From contig CAUYUJ010013958.1 in the NCBI GenBank assembly GCA_963575745.1, positions 19,406-83,405 on the forward strand: 64,000 nt of DNA. Reading direction: 5' to 3'. The number at the start of each line of letters is the position of its first letter. Within the stretch, counting starts at the first letter, position 1. The notes under the pieces were generated by a model that saw nothing but the letters and a program-made list of their open reading frames with translations, searched no databases and was not told the DNA's origin. The position numbers and the translations under genes were made by a program. This document shows, piece by piece, positions 19,283 to 30,089 of the stretch. This DNA comes from Prorocentrum cordatum. Taxonomy: Eukaryota > Sar > Dinophyceae > Prorocentrales > Prorocentraceae.

Positions 19283-20270
19283 GGACAATCATAAGTTATT
19301 AAGAATCCCGTGCTAAACAAATAAGGCGGCGCGTCGTCGCGCGCAAAGGTCGAAATCCTTCAAAAACCTTCGGTTTCGGACGGGTTTCAACATCGAGCTT
19401 CCAAAACACATACAACGCCACATGGTTTCGCAAGACTGATGTCCTAAAAAAGATTACGCGCGCGCTCTTGCGGAATCTTGAGAAAACCATCGGTTCTTCA
19501 AGCTATTCAGGAAATACTACCAAACGGGCTTCGCGCGCGCACATGCCGAAATCTTTCGAATGCCCGTGCGCGCGTGCCGTCGCGAGAATCTTCTGCAACA
19601 GCGGGACGAAGTGCACGCGCGCGCGTCGTCGCGCGCGCATGCCGAAATCCTTCAAAAACCGTCGGTTTCGGACGGATTTCAAAATCGAGTGTCCAAAATC
19701 ATCCAAAAACATAGATTCGCAACACGGGTTTTCAACAAAAGCGTGCGCGCGCGCTCTTCGTCGTCTTCGTCGTCGCCGTCGTCGTCCTCTGTCTTTCCTC
19801 GCGGTCGTCGTCGTCGTCGTCGTCCTCTTTGGCGTCGTCGTCGTTTCCGTCGTTGTCGCCGTGGTCGTCCTTCCTCCCTCGTCGTCGTCGTCGTCCGTCG
19901 TCGGCGTCTCGTCGTCGTCCCTCCTATTTCGTCGCCGTCGTCGTCGCCCTCGTCGTCTTCCCTCCTCCCTCGTCGTTGTCGTCGTCGGCGTCGCCGTCCT
20001 CCGTCCTTCTTCGTCGTTCGCGTCGTCGGCGTTGTCGTCGTCGTCGTCGTCGTCGTCGGCGTTGTCATCGTCGTCGTCGTCGTCGTCGAAGTCGTCGTCG
20101 TCGTCGGTGCCGTCGTCGTCGTCGTCGTCGTTGGCGTCGTCGTCGGTGTCGTCGTAGTCGTCGGCGTCGTCGTCGTCGTCGCTGTCGCAGTCGTCGTCGG
20201 CGTCGGTGTCACTGCCAAGTGCCATTTGGTACTCACCGTCACGGTCTTAAGAGGTCTTGCGACCAAGGTG
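19283..20270 (+). repeat. Composite repeat, copy B
   Basis: Two related sub-repeats of about 290 bp (each with CGTCGTCGCGCGC, ATCCTTCAAAAACC, GGTTTCGGACGG and GGTTTCGCAA or a variant) precede a (GTC)n array at 19,757-20,212 and the closing motif CCAAGTGCCATTTGGTACTC. No gene is recognised; frames over the array read Val, Ser or Arg runs. Confidence 0.75.
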
Positions 20271-21810
20271 CGGGTGGGAGTGTGGGATGTTTGCACGAGC
20301 AGTGGAGAGGACAGCTTCAAGTTGAGCAAGTTGATTATCCTTTTTTAAGAAAAGAATAGGTTCTACCACCTCCCCCCCCGGGTTTACCCATTCCCCGGGA
20401 GCCGATGCAAAACACATAGGATTCGAACCCAATGTCCATCCTTAATATGAAGTTACAGTATCCCAGGGGGGCGGGTATCGACCCCCCCCCCGCCATCCTC
20501 TGCAAAACATACTATGCGCGCACACTCGTTTATCACAAATCATGAGTTTTCAAGAATCCCTTGCAAAACAAAATTAGACGAAGTGCACACGCACGCGTCG
20601 TCGCGCGCGCATGCCGGAATCCTTCAAAAACCTTTCGGTTTCGGAAGGATTTCAAAATCGAATTTCCAACCAACACACACATGGTTTCGCAACATTGGTT
20701 TTCTAAAAAAGCTTACACGCGAGCTCTTGCGAAATCTTGAGAAAAAATCGTTCCAAGATTTTCATAACACACTACCAAGCGGGCTTCGCGCGCGCATGTC
20801 GAAATCTTTCGAACGCCCTTGCGCGCGTGCCGTCGCGAGAATCCTCTGCAAAAAACTGGACGAAGTGCACGCGCGCGCGTCGTCGCACGCGCATGCCGAA
20901 GTCCTTCAAAAACCTTCGGTTTCAGAATGATTTCAAAACCGAGTGTCAAAAACCATACAACAACACAGGGTTTCGCAATATGGATGTTGAACAAAAGCGT
21001 GCGCGCGCGCTCTTGCGTCGTCGTCGACGTCGTCGCCGTCCTCCCTCCTCCCTCGTCGTCGTCGTCGTCGCCATCGTCGTCGTCGCCGTCGTCGTCCTCT
21101 GTCTTTCCTCGTCGTCGTTGTCGTCGTCCTCTTTGGCGTCGTCGTCGTTTCCGTCGTCTGTGTCGCCGTGGTCGTCTTCTCTCCTCCCTTGTCGTCGTCG
21201 TCGTCGTCCGTCGTCGGCGCCTCGTCGTCGTCCCTCCTACTTCGCCGTCGTCGCCGTCGTCTTCGTCGTCGTCGTCTTCCCTCCTCCCTCGTCGTTGTCG
21301 TCGTCGTCGTCGTCGTCTTCCCTCCTCCCTTGTCGTTGTCCTCGTCGGCGTCGCCGTCCTCCCTCCTTCTTCGTCGTTCGCGTCGTCGCCGTCCTCCCTC
21401 CTCCCTCGTCGTTGTTGTTGTCGTCGTCGTCGCCGTCGTCCTCCTTCCCCCTCCCTCGTCGTCGTCTTCGTTGGCGTTGTCGTCGTCGTCGTCGTCTTCG
21501 TCGTCGTCGTCGGCGTCGTCGTCGTCGTCGTCGGCGTCGTCGTCGCCGTCGTCGTCGTCGTCGGCGTCGTCGTCGTTGTCGGCGTCGGTGTCGTCGTTGT
21601 CATCGTCTTCGTCGTCTGTGTCGTCGTCGTCATTGTCGTCGTCGTCGGAGTCGTCGGAGACGTCGTCGGTGTCGTAGTCGTTGTCGGCGACGTTGTTGTT
21701 GTCGTCGTCGTTGTCGTCGTCGTCGTCGTTGTCGCTGTCGTCGTCGGCGTTGCTGTCTTCGCCAAGTGCCATCTGGTACTCACCGTCACGGTCTGAAGAA
21801 GTCTTGCGGC
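20271..21810 (+). repeat. Composite repeat, copy C, with 750-bp GTC array
   Basis: The copy starts with GGGTGGGAGTGTGGGATG, then GCCGATGCAAAACACATAGG, GGGCGGGTATCGACCCC, two sub-repeats (CTTCAAAAACC near 20,620 and 20,900) and the (GTC)n array at 21,017-21,765. It ends with AAGTGCCATCTGGTACTCAC. The distance to the same landmark in copy D gives a period of about 1.5 kb. Confidence 0.8.
20419..20430 (-). promoter_or_regulatory. Pol III B-box-like motif in composite repeat
   Basis: On the minus strand the sequence is GGGTTCGAATCC, an exact match to the B-box form GGTTCGAATCC. The copy at 22,056-22,067 has one change (GGGTCCGAATCC). No paired A box or tRNA fold was found, so this may be a relic of a tRNA-derived element or chance. 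Confidence 0.35.
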
Positions 21811-23354
21811 GAAGGTGTTGGTGGGAGGGTGGGATGTTTGCACGAGCAGTGGAGAGGACAGCTTCAAGACATTCAAATCGAATTGCACCGCATATGTTGC
21901 ATCCCATAGGTTGCCTCGCATAAATTGCACCACACATCGATTGCATTACATCGGCTGAATCGCGTACATTGTCCATTCTTAAAAGAAAACAGATTCTACC
22001 ACGGACCCTCCCCCCCGAGGTTAAAGATCCCCCAAGAACCGATGCAAAACACATAGGATTCGGACCCAATGTCCATCCTACCTGTGAAGTCATACTATCC
22101 CAGCCAGGCCGGTATCGACCTTCCCAGCCACCCTCTGCAAAAAAATACTATGCGCGCACACTCGTTGATCACAAGTCATAAGTGTTCAAGAGCCTCTTGC
22201 AAAAAAAATGGCGAATTGCACGCGCACGCGTCGTCGCGCGCGCATTCCGAAATCCTTCAAAAAACTCTCAGTTCCGGAAGGATTTCAAAACCGAGAACCC
22301 AAAACCCATACAAACACACATGGCTGCGCAACATTGATCTTCTTAGAAAGATGACGCGCGAACCCTTGCGAAATCTTGAGACAGCCATAGGTTCTTCAAG
22401 ATGATCGAAAAAAAAAGAACTACTACCAGACGGGCTTCGCGCGCGCATGTCGAAATCTTTCGGACGCCCTTGCGCGCGTGCAGTCGCGAGAATCCTTGGC
22501 AAAACATGTGACGAGTTAAACGCGCGCACGTCGTCGCACGCGTATGCCGAAATCCTTCAAAAACCTTCAGTTTCGGAAGGATTCCCAAATCAAGTGCCCA
22601 ACGCACATACAAAAACACAGGGTCTCGCAACACGGATTTTCAGCAAAAGCGTGCGCGCGAGCTCTTGCGTCGTCGTCGTCGTCGCCGTCCTCCCTCCTCC
22701 CTCGTCGTCGTCGCCGTCGTCGTCCTCTGTCTTTCCTCGTCGTCGTCTTCCTCTTTGGCGTCGTCGTCGTTTCCGTCGTCGTTGTCGCCGTGGTCGTCCT
22801 TCCTCCTCCCTCGTCGTCGTCGTCCCTCGTCGGCGTCTCGTCGTCTTCCCTCCTATTTCGTCGCCGTCGTCGTCGTCTTCTCTCCTCCCTCGTCGTTGTC
22901 GTCGTTGGCGTCGCCGTCCTTCCTCCTGCTTCGTCGTTCGCGTCGTCGCCGTCCTCCCTCCTCCCTCGTCGTTGTCGTCGTTGTCACCGTCCTCCCTCCT
23001 CCCTCCTCCCTCGTCGTCGTCGTCTTTGTTGGCGACGTCGTCGTCGTCGTCGTCGTCATCGGCGTTGTCATCGTCGTCGTCGGCGTCGGCGTCGTCGTCG
23101 TCGTTTTCGTCGTCGTCGTTGTCGTCGTCGAAGTCGTTGGGGACGTCGTCGGTGTCGTCGTAGTCGGTGTCGGCGGCGTCGTCTTCGTCGTCGTCGTTGT
23201 CGCTGTCGTTGTCGTCGTCGGCGTCGGTGTCGTAGCCAAGTGCATTGGGTACTTACCGTCATGGTCTTAAGAGGTCTTGCGACCATGTTGCGGGTGGGAG
23301 GGTGGGATGTTTGCACGAGCAGTGGAGGGGACAGCTTCACATTGAGCAAGTGCA
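21811..23354 (+). repeat. Composite repeat, copy D and start of copy E
   Basis: The order is the same as in copy C, with a minisatellite insert (TTGCAYCRCATA family) at 21,873-21,972, sub-repeats near 22,250 and 22,550, and the (GTC)n array at 22,665-23,233. Copy E begins at 23,290 (GCGGGTGGGAGGGTGGGATG) and ends in another minisatellite insert. Confidence 0.75.
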
Positions 23355-23486
23355 TTTCACCACATAGATTGCACCGCGTAGACTGCATTACGTCGGTTGC
23401 ATCGCATACATTGCACCACATGGGTTGCACCGCACAGACTGCATGACATAGGTTGCATGGGATACGTTTCAGCACATAGATTGCGC
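23355..23486 (+). repeat. TTGCAYCRCATA minisatellite, locus 3
   Basis: Units such as TAGATTGCACCGCG and GGTTGCATCGCATA occur with about 13-14 bp spacing, the same family as at 15,973. Confidence 0.75.
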
Positions 23487-23804
23487 GTCGGCCGCGCGCG
23501 CATGTCGAACTCTTTCCAAAACCTTCATCGCCGACGCGAGGACGCCGTCATCGTCGTCGGCGTGATCGGCATCGGCGCCCGCACTGGCCGCGCCTTCGTC
23601 GGTGCGAGCATCGTCACCAGCATCGCCACTATCATCATTGCGTCTACCGTAGTCGGCGTTGCCATGATACCGCACCCGCCCAAGTCGCCGACTCTCAGTG
23701 AAGTGCCCGCTGGGATGCGCCCAGCATGGGTTTTACAAACCAAGTTCCGGGTGGGTGGGTGGGATGTTTGCAAGAGCATGGGATGTGTCAACCCATGGGT
23801 AAAA
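23487..23804 (+). repeat. Segment duplicated from 16,632-16,905
   Basis: Both copies contain GACGCGAGGACGCCGTCATC, GTCGTCGGCGTGATC, CATCGCCACTA and GGGTGGGTGGGTGGGATG. No gene. Confidence 0.7.
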
Positions 23805-24000
23805 ATCAATTGCAGCACATAGATTGCATTGCATAAGTTGCATTACAAACGTTGCATCACATACATTGCACCACATCGAAAATTGCATTACGTATATTGT
23901 GCTACATAAGTTGCATCGCATATACTGTACCACCTAGATTGCACCGCGCAGGTTGCATTACATGGGTTGCATCGCATACCGCATAGATTGCAAGAACCTA
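23805..24000 (+). repeat. TTGCAYCRCATA minisatellite, locus 4
   Basis: About 14 diverged units (GTTGCATCACATAC, ATTGCACCACATCG and similar) occupy the interval. Confidence 0.75.
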
Positions 24001-24382
24001 AGGTTTGGGGTCCACACGGCGAACGTTGATTGGAACAAATCACACTCCACAGGCTCTGGGAAGGCCTGCAGCAACTCCGTCCAAACAGCTCCGATAGGCC
24101 CCTCGCAAGCACCAGATGATTCGAGAAAGCCACGATCCACACTTCTTGGGACGCCTGCGGTGGAGGGGTTGCAGAAAAGAAGATAGTTGTCCGATCCAGC
24201 TGCGGACACCCAGGAACGCTGTTTCTGCGACCCCTCCTGCGCCGAGCGCGTCCAAAGAGGTGTGGGGGCAGGTTATTATTCCCATCATCTTGGGCCTTCT
24301 CCTTCTCCTCCACGTCGTCGCTCTCCTCCCCCACAGGCGCTCCTGCCGGCGCAGTCCCGTACGACTTCCAGGAGGGGGAGTA
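24001..24382. other. Unrecognised segment with splice-acceptor-like site
   Basis: The interval is moderately complex and non-repetitive. At 24,265-24,365 the sequence, including CTCCTCCCCCACAGGCGCTC, matches 15,405-15,490. No domain is recognised in the open frames. Confidence 0.4.
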
Positions 24383-24466
24383 AGCGGACGAGGAGGAGGA
24401 GGAGGAGGAGGAGGAGGAGAAGGAGAGAGGGAGGAGGAGGAGGAGGAGGAGGAGGAGGAGGAGGAG

Positions 24467-24499
<33 letters not shown>

Positions 24500-24680
24500 A
24501 AGGAGGAGCAGCAGAAGGAGGCGGCAGACGTGGACGGGCCAAGCACGACGACGAGGAGAATACGGAGGAGGAGGAGGAGGAGGTGAAGGAGGAGGAGAAG
24601 GACGAGGACGAGGAAGAGCTAAGCACGATGGGGGAAGAGGAGGAGGAGGAGGAGGAGGAGGAGGAGGAGGAGGTGGAGTT
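24383..24680 (+). repeat. GAG/GAC triplet array
   Basis: Nearly continuous GAGGAGGAG runs with GACGAG blocks. The frames encode Glu, Gly or Arg runs and are not genes. Confidence 0.9.
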
Positions 24681-24817
24681 GATGTTGTTGCTATTGCAAA
24701 TGCCCCTGGATCTACTGCCGCTGAAACTGGTGGCGCTGCTCTGGACGCCTTCAGAATCATCCAGGAAACAGCGCACCCTGAAGCAAAGAGCAGCAGCAAG
24801 TGCACTCTGACTGGCAT

Positions 24818-24892
24818 TCGTGGACGGTAGTTCACGGATCAGCCCTACTCTATGCTACAGTGCTCGAATCAGTGCGCGCGAAATTGCGTTGC
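24818..24892 (+). pseudogene. PPR lead-in relic
   Basis: CGTGGACGGTAGTTCACGGA and TCAGCCCTACTC match the PPR lead-in, followed by TACAGTGCTCGAATCAGTGC, a degraded YNAGISA region. No intact unit remains. Confidence 0.5.
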
Positions 24893-25271
24893 TGTAGCTC
24901 GGCCCAGGGCGGCTCCCGGCACTCCTGGGGCGGTCCTGGACGGTTTTGGGTGGCCGCCAGAAGGCTCCAAGACATCCAACGACGGCTCACAGACGCTTCA
25001 GAGAGCGGCTGGGAGGCACCAGAGAAGCCGAAGAAAGCCTCCAAATGTTCCAAGACGGCCCTGAGACACGCCAGGAGACACCCCACGACGGTCCAGGAGG
25101 ACCCTCATGCTGGCCCCACAAGCCGAGCATCGTGTGGTTTCGAAGGTTTTTTCACAGCCATCCTGTGGTATCCGGTCCTCCTTTTGAAAAGACAGCGCCC
25201 CGCGTTCTCCTCGTCTTCCCCCTCCCGCTGCCACCTCCCGCTCCTCCCTCCTCCCGGCCCTGCCTCTGTGC
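24893..25271. repeat. Spacer tract, then CT-rich sequence
   Basis: Up to 25,110 the tract holds CCAAGACGGCC-type runs. From 25,160 to 25,265 it is pyrimidine-rich (CTCCTCGTCTTCCCCCTCCC), the reverse complement of a stretch at 62,480-62,570 (GAAAAGACAGCGCCCCGCG against CGCGGGGCGCTGTCTCTTC). No gene. Confidence 0.55.
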
Positions 25272-26160
25272 AACTTCTCGTGGCCTCGTAGGGAGCTCCA
25301 CCGAAGGCCCCAGCGGCAGGGTCCACATGGCGGCGCCGCCCCATTTTTGCGCACCCCTCACACGGTCACGGTTCGTAGCCCCATAGGGAGCTCCACCGAA
25401 GGCCCTAGGTAGCAGGGTCCACATGGCGGCGCCCCCTCACACGGTTCGTGGCCCCATTGGGAGTTCCACCAAAGACCCCAGCGGCAGGGTCCACAGCGGC
25501 GCCGCCAAATTTTGGCGCACCCTTCATACGGCTCGTGGCCCCATAGGGAGATCAGCCGAAGGCCCCAGTGGCAGGGTCCACATGGCGGCGCCGACCCCCC
25601 CCGGCACCTCTCACACGGTTCGTGACCTTGTAGGAAGCTCCACCGAAGGCCCCAGCGGCAGGGTCCACATGGCGGCGCCGCTTCATTTTGGCACACCCTT
25701 CGCACGGCTCATCACCCCATAGGGAGATCAGCCGAAGGCCCCAGCGGCAGGGTCCACATGATCGTGGCCCCATAGGGACCTGCACCGAAGGCCCCAGTAG
25801 CAGGGTCCACATGGCGGCGCCACCGCTTTATGGCGAACCCCTTCCATGGTTCGTGGCCCCGTGTGGAGATCAGCCCAAGACCTCAGTGGCAGGGTCCACA
25901 TGGCGACGCCGCCCCATTATTGCGCACCCTTCACACGCTTCGTGGCCCCATCCGAATCTCAGCCGAAGGCCTCAGGGGCAGGGTCCGCATGGCGGCTCCG
26001 CCCCTCTCTGGCGCACCCCGGACACGTTTCGTTGCCTCATCGGGAGCTCCACCGAAGTCCCCAGTGGCGAGGTTCGCATGGCTGTGCCGCCCTATTTTGG
26101 CGCACACCTCACGCGGTTTGTGGCCCCATGAGGAGCTCCACCGAAAGCGATGAAACAAGA
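25272..26160 (+). repeat. Minisatellite family M, locus 1: 11 copies of 55-102 bp, mostly 85-89 bp
   Basis: Unit core TCGTGGCCCCATAGGGAGC, then TCCACCGAAGGCCCCAG, then GGCAGGGTCCACATGGCGGC and a variable GCGCACCCTTCACACGG tail. Copies start near 25,272, 25,374, 25,446, 25,533, 25,618, 25,707, 25,761, 25,849, 25,938, 26,027 and 26,116. Some alternate AGCTCCACC with AGATCAGCC. The frame gives repeats such as GSSTEGPSGRVHMAAP but no start or domain. Confidence 0.85.
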
Positions 26161-26638
26161 GACTCCCAGGAGAGGCCTTCGACAATGGCCCCCAGATGGC
26201 TTCAGAGCGCCCGATGACAGTCCCACAGAGCCCCGAGCTCCCTTTAAGAAGGCCCAAAGAAAGAGAGTTCCACAGAGACCTTGAGAGCCCAGGGCTATTC
26301 TAGAAAAGCTTCCGGCGCTGTCCCCCAGAAGAGGCTCTGGGGGACAGCCCAGGCATTTTTCAATACCGCAACAGGCCTTCAAGACGCCCCAGACAGGCTA
26401 GCAGGAGGACCCAACATGCCCCCGATACGGCCCCAGAGACACCCAAAATATCTCGACAGGAGCCCCTGCGCCCCAGTCAGGCTCCCAGGAAGCCCCGAAT
26501 GTCGGGAAGGCGATGCAGGACCACGTGCAGAGAGTGCGCCCCAGCAAGCACGTCATGGCGGAGTACTGGTGCCCCGTCATGGTTGAGGACCACGGCGCCC
26601 CGCTCACAGCCCCAGTGCGCAGGTCCCAAGTTCAAGCA
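26161..26638. other. No gene recognised
   Basis: Spacer-like sequence with some AAGACGCCCC motifs. The open frames are not recognisable. Confidence 0.45.
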
Positions 26639-26700
26639 TCATGGACTCAATCAACGGGTTCACACTAGTCTATGCCACAATACCCAGAGCATCGCGTGGA
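26639..26700 (+). pseudogene. PPR lead-in relic
   Basis: CATGGACTCAATCAACGGG and TTCACACTAGTCTATGCC correspond to the GTGGACTTAATCCACGAGC and TCACACTAGTCACCTAC lead-in at 14,680. The following unit is degraded. Confidence 0.5.
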
Positions 26701-27504
26701 AGGGGCCAATCGTGGCAAAGCCGGGGGGGGGGGGGCGCTGGGAGGGCCCGCCGGGAGGGCCTGCGCCTCCCAGACGGCCCGGGCGAGTCCAAGGGACTTC
26801 CAAGTTCGCCGAAGACACCTCCAGTACGGCCGAGGATGGCCTCAAGATCAGAAGGACCCAAGATAGCGGTTCCCAGACGGCAGAAAAGCTTCCCCAAAGG
26901 CCCCGAGAGCGCTTCAAGAGCACGCCCAGCAGGGCCTCCCGGTGCAAATATCTAAGGTTGTTCCGCAGGTTTTCCAACATTGCTAGCACACACGATTTGG
27001 AGGCCCGTCTTGCGTCCACGACTGCCCACCAGCTCCCAAGATCACCCTAAGCCAGCCCAAAAGGCTCTCCAAGAGGATCCCAAGGCGGCCCGGGAGAGCC
27101 CCAAGACGGCCCAAGAGGCCCCAAGACGGCCCAAGAGGCGCCGAAGACGACCCAAGATGACCCAGAGATGGCTCACTAGAGCCCCAGGTGCACCCCAAGA
27201 CGGCCCCAAGAGCGCTCCCAGAGAGCCCGAAGAGGCCCCCCAACGGATGCTACAACGCACCCTCCTATTGTAGCATCCGTCGGGTGTTTTCTGAGGGCCC
27301 TCTTGGGGCGGTCTTCGGGCCCTCTGGAGCCCCTCTTGGGGTAATTTGCGGGTGCTCCCAGAATCTCCTGCAAGGTTGTAAGACGGCCCAAGAGAGCTGC
27401 AAGACAACTCACGGAAAGCCCCAAGGCGGCCCAAGAGGCACCCAAGGCAACCCAAGATGGCCCAGAGATGGCCTCGCCGCGTTCCCCTGCTAGGGCACTT
27501 GCGG
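26701..27504. repeat. Spacer tract, collinear with 9.9-10.8 kb
   Basis: The tract has the same block order as 9930-10,810. A 12-G run lies at 26,725-26,737. AAGACGGCCC repeats are dense from 27,050 to 27,480. No gene. Confidence 0.65.
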
Positions 27505-27560
27505 AGTTGCTCCACGGGCGCACACTAGTCTATACTAGAACTCCGGGGGTCGCGCGTGAC
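27505..27560 (+). pseudogene. PPR lead-in relic
   Basis: TTGCTCCACGGGCGCACACT matches the lead-in at 10,797, and CTAGTCTATACTAGAACTCC is a degraded unit start. Confidence 0.5.
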
Positions 27561-28517
27561 AGAAGGGCGGAGGATCCAATGAACCAAAACCGGCCCAGGC
27601 CGGCCCTGGGGGGCTCCACGACGGCTTCTGAGGGCCACAAGACGGCGCAAGATGGCCCGAGGCGCCCCCAGACGGTCCAAGAAGTCGCCAATATGGCTTC
27701 CAGAAGGCCCCAGTGCCGGAAGTCAGCCCAAGAGGGCTCCAGGATGCCTCCAAGCAGGGCCCCGAGAGGCCAAAATCATTGATTCCCGAAGGGTTTCAGC
27801 GTTCTCGCCTTCTCGATGTCTCGACGCTCCGAGCCGGCCCCAGGGCACCCAAGATCGTGCCAAGATGGCCCACGAGGCCCCCAAGAGAGCTCCCAGACAG
27901 CCCAAGAGGGCCCCAAGACGGCCCAAGAGGCCCCAAGACGGCCCCAAGACGACCCCAAGAGGGCCCCTCGAGGGGGAACTCGAACTGACATGTCCCGCCC
28001 TCCGCTCCACGATGATCCCATAGACCGCCAGCTGGCCCCAAAGAGGCCCCTCAGACGGCCTAGAAGGCCTCACAGCGCCAGAAGACGGCCCAAGCCCCCA
28101 GAGGCTAACATCATTGATGTCCCTTGGGTTTTGGAAGGGTCTCAGCGTTCTCGCCTTTTCGATGTCTCGACACTCCAAGCCAGCCCTGGGGCTCCCACGA
28201 TCTCGCCAAGATGGCCCGAGAGGCCCCCAAGAGAGCTCCCAGACAGCCCAAGAGGGCCCCATGACGGCCCAAGAGGCCCCCAAGACGGCCCTAGACGACC
28301 CCAAGAGGGCCCCACGAGAGGAAACTCGAGCTGACAGCTCGCGCTCTCCGCTCCAGGATGATCCCAGAAGCCGCCACCTGCCCCCAATAGGCGTCGCCGA
28401 AGATGCTCAAATCAGGTCCCAAGAGACCCTCGATAGGCCGCAAGACCCCCAAAACCGCCTCCAAGAGGCTTCCGGGCGACGGTTCCAGAGAGCTCTGGGA
28501 CCGCGCCGGCCACCCAG
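27561..28517 (+). repeat. Spacer with a tandem duplication of about 320 bp
   Basis: The segment at 27,765-28,040 recurs at 28,100-28,395 with shared TCTCAGCGTTCTCGCCTT, TCGATGTCTCGACNCTCC, AGAGCTCCCAGACAGCCC and CGCTCTCCGCTCCAGGATG/CGCCCTCCGCTCCACGATG. Both are made largely of AAGACGGCC runs. No gene. Confidence 0.7.
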
Positions 28518-28549
28518 GAAAATAAGGCGCCCATGCGCCTCTTATTTTC
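28518..28549. repeat. 32-bp near-palindrome
   Basis: GAAAATAAG at the left pairs with CTTATTTTC at the right, and GCGC with GCGC inside. It would form a stem of about 13 bp with one bulge around CCAT. Without a U run after it, and in a eukaryote, it is not called a terminator. Confidence 0.6.
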
Positions 28550-28849
28550 TCCCCTCCTTTGCAAACGCTTTCGTCTAAATGGGCGACTCGTCCGGAAGTT
28601 CTTTCTGAGAGTGCTCCGGACAGGCTGGCCATGGGGGCATGCTCCGCAGTGCCTTCGACCTTCGCCCCAACCCAGGCAGCCTTCGCGCATCCTCCGACCT
28701 CGGGCGGCCACAGCGATCATAAAACATCATTAGAAAAGAAGGCCCACTGCTGCTTCTGAATTTCCAGCATTGGCCCTACTGCAGCCTTAGGGTGACTCAA
28801 GATCATCCTGGGGCGGCTCAAGACGCCCCCATTACCCAAAGGCAGCAGC

Positions 28850-29040
28850 ACGAAACACGTAGCAGGCAACAATAGCGTAAGTGCACAGCAACAGCAAACA
28901 GCAGCAGCAGCAGCAGGTGGCGGTAAGCAGCACGCACCAAGCAGACGCGGCCATCAGCAGCACCTTTCAGCCACAAGCAACAACGACACACAGCAGCGGC
29001 GAGCATTACCAACAACATGCGATACCGGCAGCAAGAAACA
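28850..29040 (+). repeat. CAG/AACA-rich imperfect repeat tract
   Basis: Runs of GCAGCAGCAGCAGCAGG, CAACAGCAAACAGC and AGCAACAACGACACAC, related to the tract at 8090-8250. It precedes a PPR fragment. Confidence 0.65.
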
Positions 29041-29130
29041 CCACGCAGAGGCATGCGCCGAATGCGAGGGTCGAGCCCCACGCTGCAATGACACCCTCAG
29101 AGGCCCCCACACGCTTCACCCCGAAAGTGA

Positions 29131-29367
29131 ACGTTGTCCACGGGTCAGCCCTAGTCGGCTACAACGCTGCGATCAGCGCTTGTGAGAAGGGCGAGCAGTG
29201 GCAGCGGGCTTTGGCGCTGCTGGGCGAGATGCGGGAGGCAAAGTTGGAACCCGACGTCATCAGCTACAACGCTGGGATCAGCGCGTTGGAGAAGGGCAGT
29301 GAGTGGCAGCGGGGACTGGCGCTGCTAAACGAAATGTGGAGGGTGAAATTGGAGCCCAGCGTCATCT
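29131..29367 (+). pseudogene. PPR fragment, two tandem units
   Basis: The lead-in is VNVVHGSALVGYN, then one complete unit (AAISACEKGEQWQRALAL to LEPDVI) and a second, more diverged unit (YNAGISALEKGSEWQRGLAL to LEPSVI). The frame upstream is open to 28,881 across the CAG tract, so an N-terminal extension is possible, but it looks like repeat translation. After GTCATC the sequence is TCTACTAGAATGCAG, the usual degraded next unit. RNA binding would be the family role. Confidence 0.7.
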
Positions 29368-29399
29368 CTACTAGAATGCAGCGTTCAATGCTAGCCAAA

Positions 29400-30080
29400 T
29401 GGGCGAGCAGTGGCCGTGGACCAGCCCCCTCCAGCGACTGCCGGCGCGGCCCTGGGGCCACGGAGCGATTCCAAGATGGTTTCAGAGCGCTCCGAGCCGC
29501 CCCCAAAGGCCCCCAAGAGGGCCCGAAGACGGCCGAAGACGCCCAAGATAGCCGCCGAACGGCCCAAGAGGCCTCCAAAATGTTCCAAGTGGGTTCCAGA
29601 GAGAGCCCCTGGAGAGCCCGAGCAAGGTAAAATCGTCCCAATGCCTCGGGAAAACGTGCATTTCGGGAGTTCCCGTGCTTTTCGTCTTCGAAGCGTCCAA
29701 GACGGCCACGCAGGCACTCAAGATTGTCCCAAGACGCCTCAGGAGGCTGCCAGGAGGGCTCCAAAAATCTGCGCCAGGACGGCTCCTCAGGCGCCCGTGG
29801 CGGCCCCAAGAGGGGGTCAGGACAGGGTGGGAGCGCTCCCGAGAGGCCCCAAGAGGGGGCCAGGAGGGCCCCAAGAGGGCCCCGACAATGCCCCATGACG
29901 CATGTACTAAGACAGGGCCGAGTGCATTCTGCCGCAGAAAGGCCTCTCGTGGCAGAATGGTAGGCCCGCGCCCGGCGGTGTCCTGGGGCCCTCTTCGAGC
30001 CCTCTTGGAACCTTCTTGGGACCTTCTTCGTGCCCTCTGGCACGACCCACTCGTGGTTCGGCAACCCCCGCCGCCAGTGG
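29400..30080. repeat. Spacer segment, paralogous to 13.7-14.6 kb, lacking the 171-bp insertion
   Basis: The block order is the same as in the earlier segment (details in the findings). It supplies the empty site for the element at 14,023-14,193. Confidence 0.65.
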
Positions 30081-30089
30081 CAGCAAGCA

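Noticed and set aside
19757-23233. CRISPR-like look of regular arrays
   Set aside because: The arrays are pure or degenerate GTC triplets without spacers; the genome is eukaryotic in character.
28518-28549. Rho-independent-type terminator
   Set aside because: It has a hairpin but no suitable gene end or T run, and bacterial-type terminators are not expected here.
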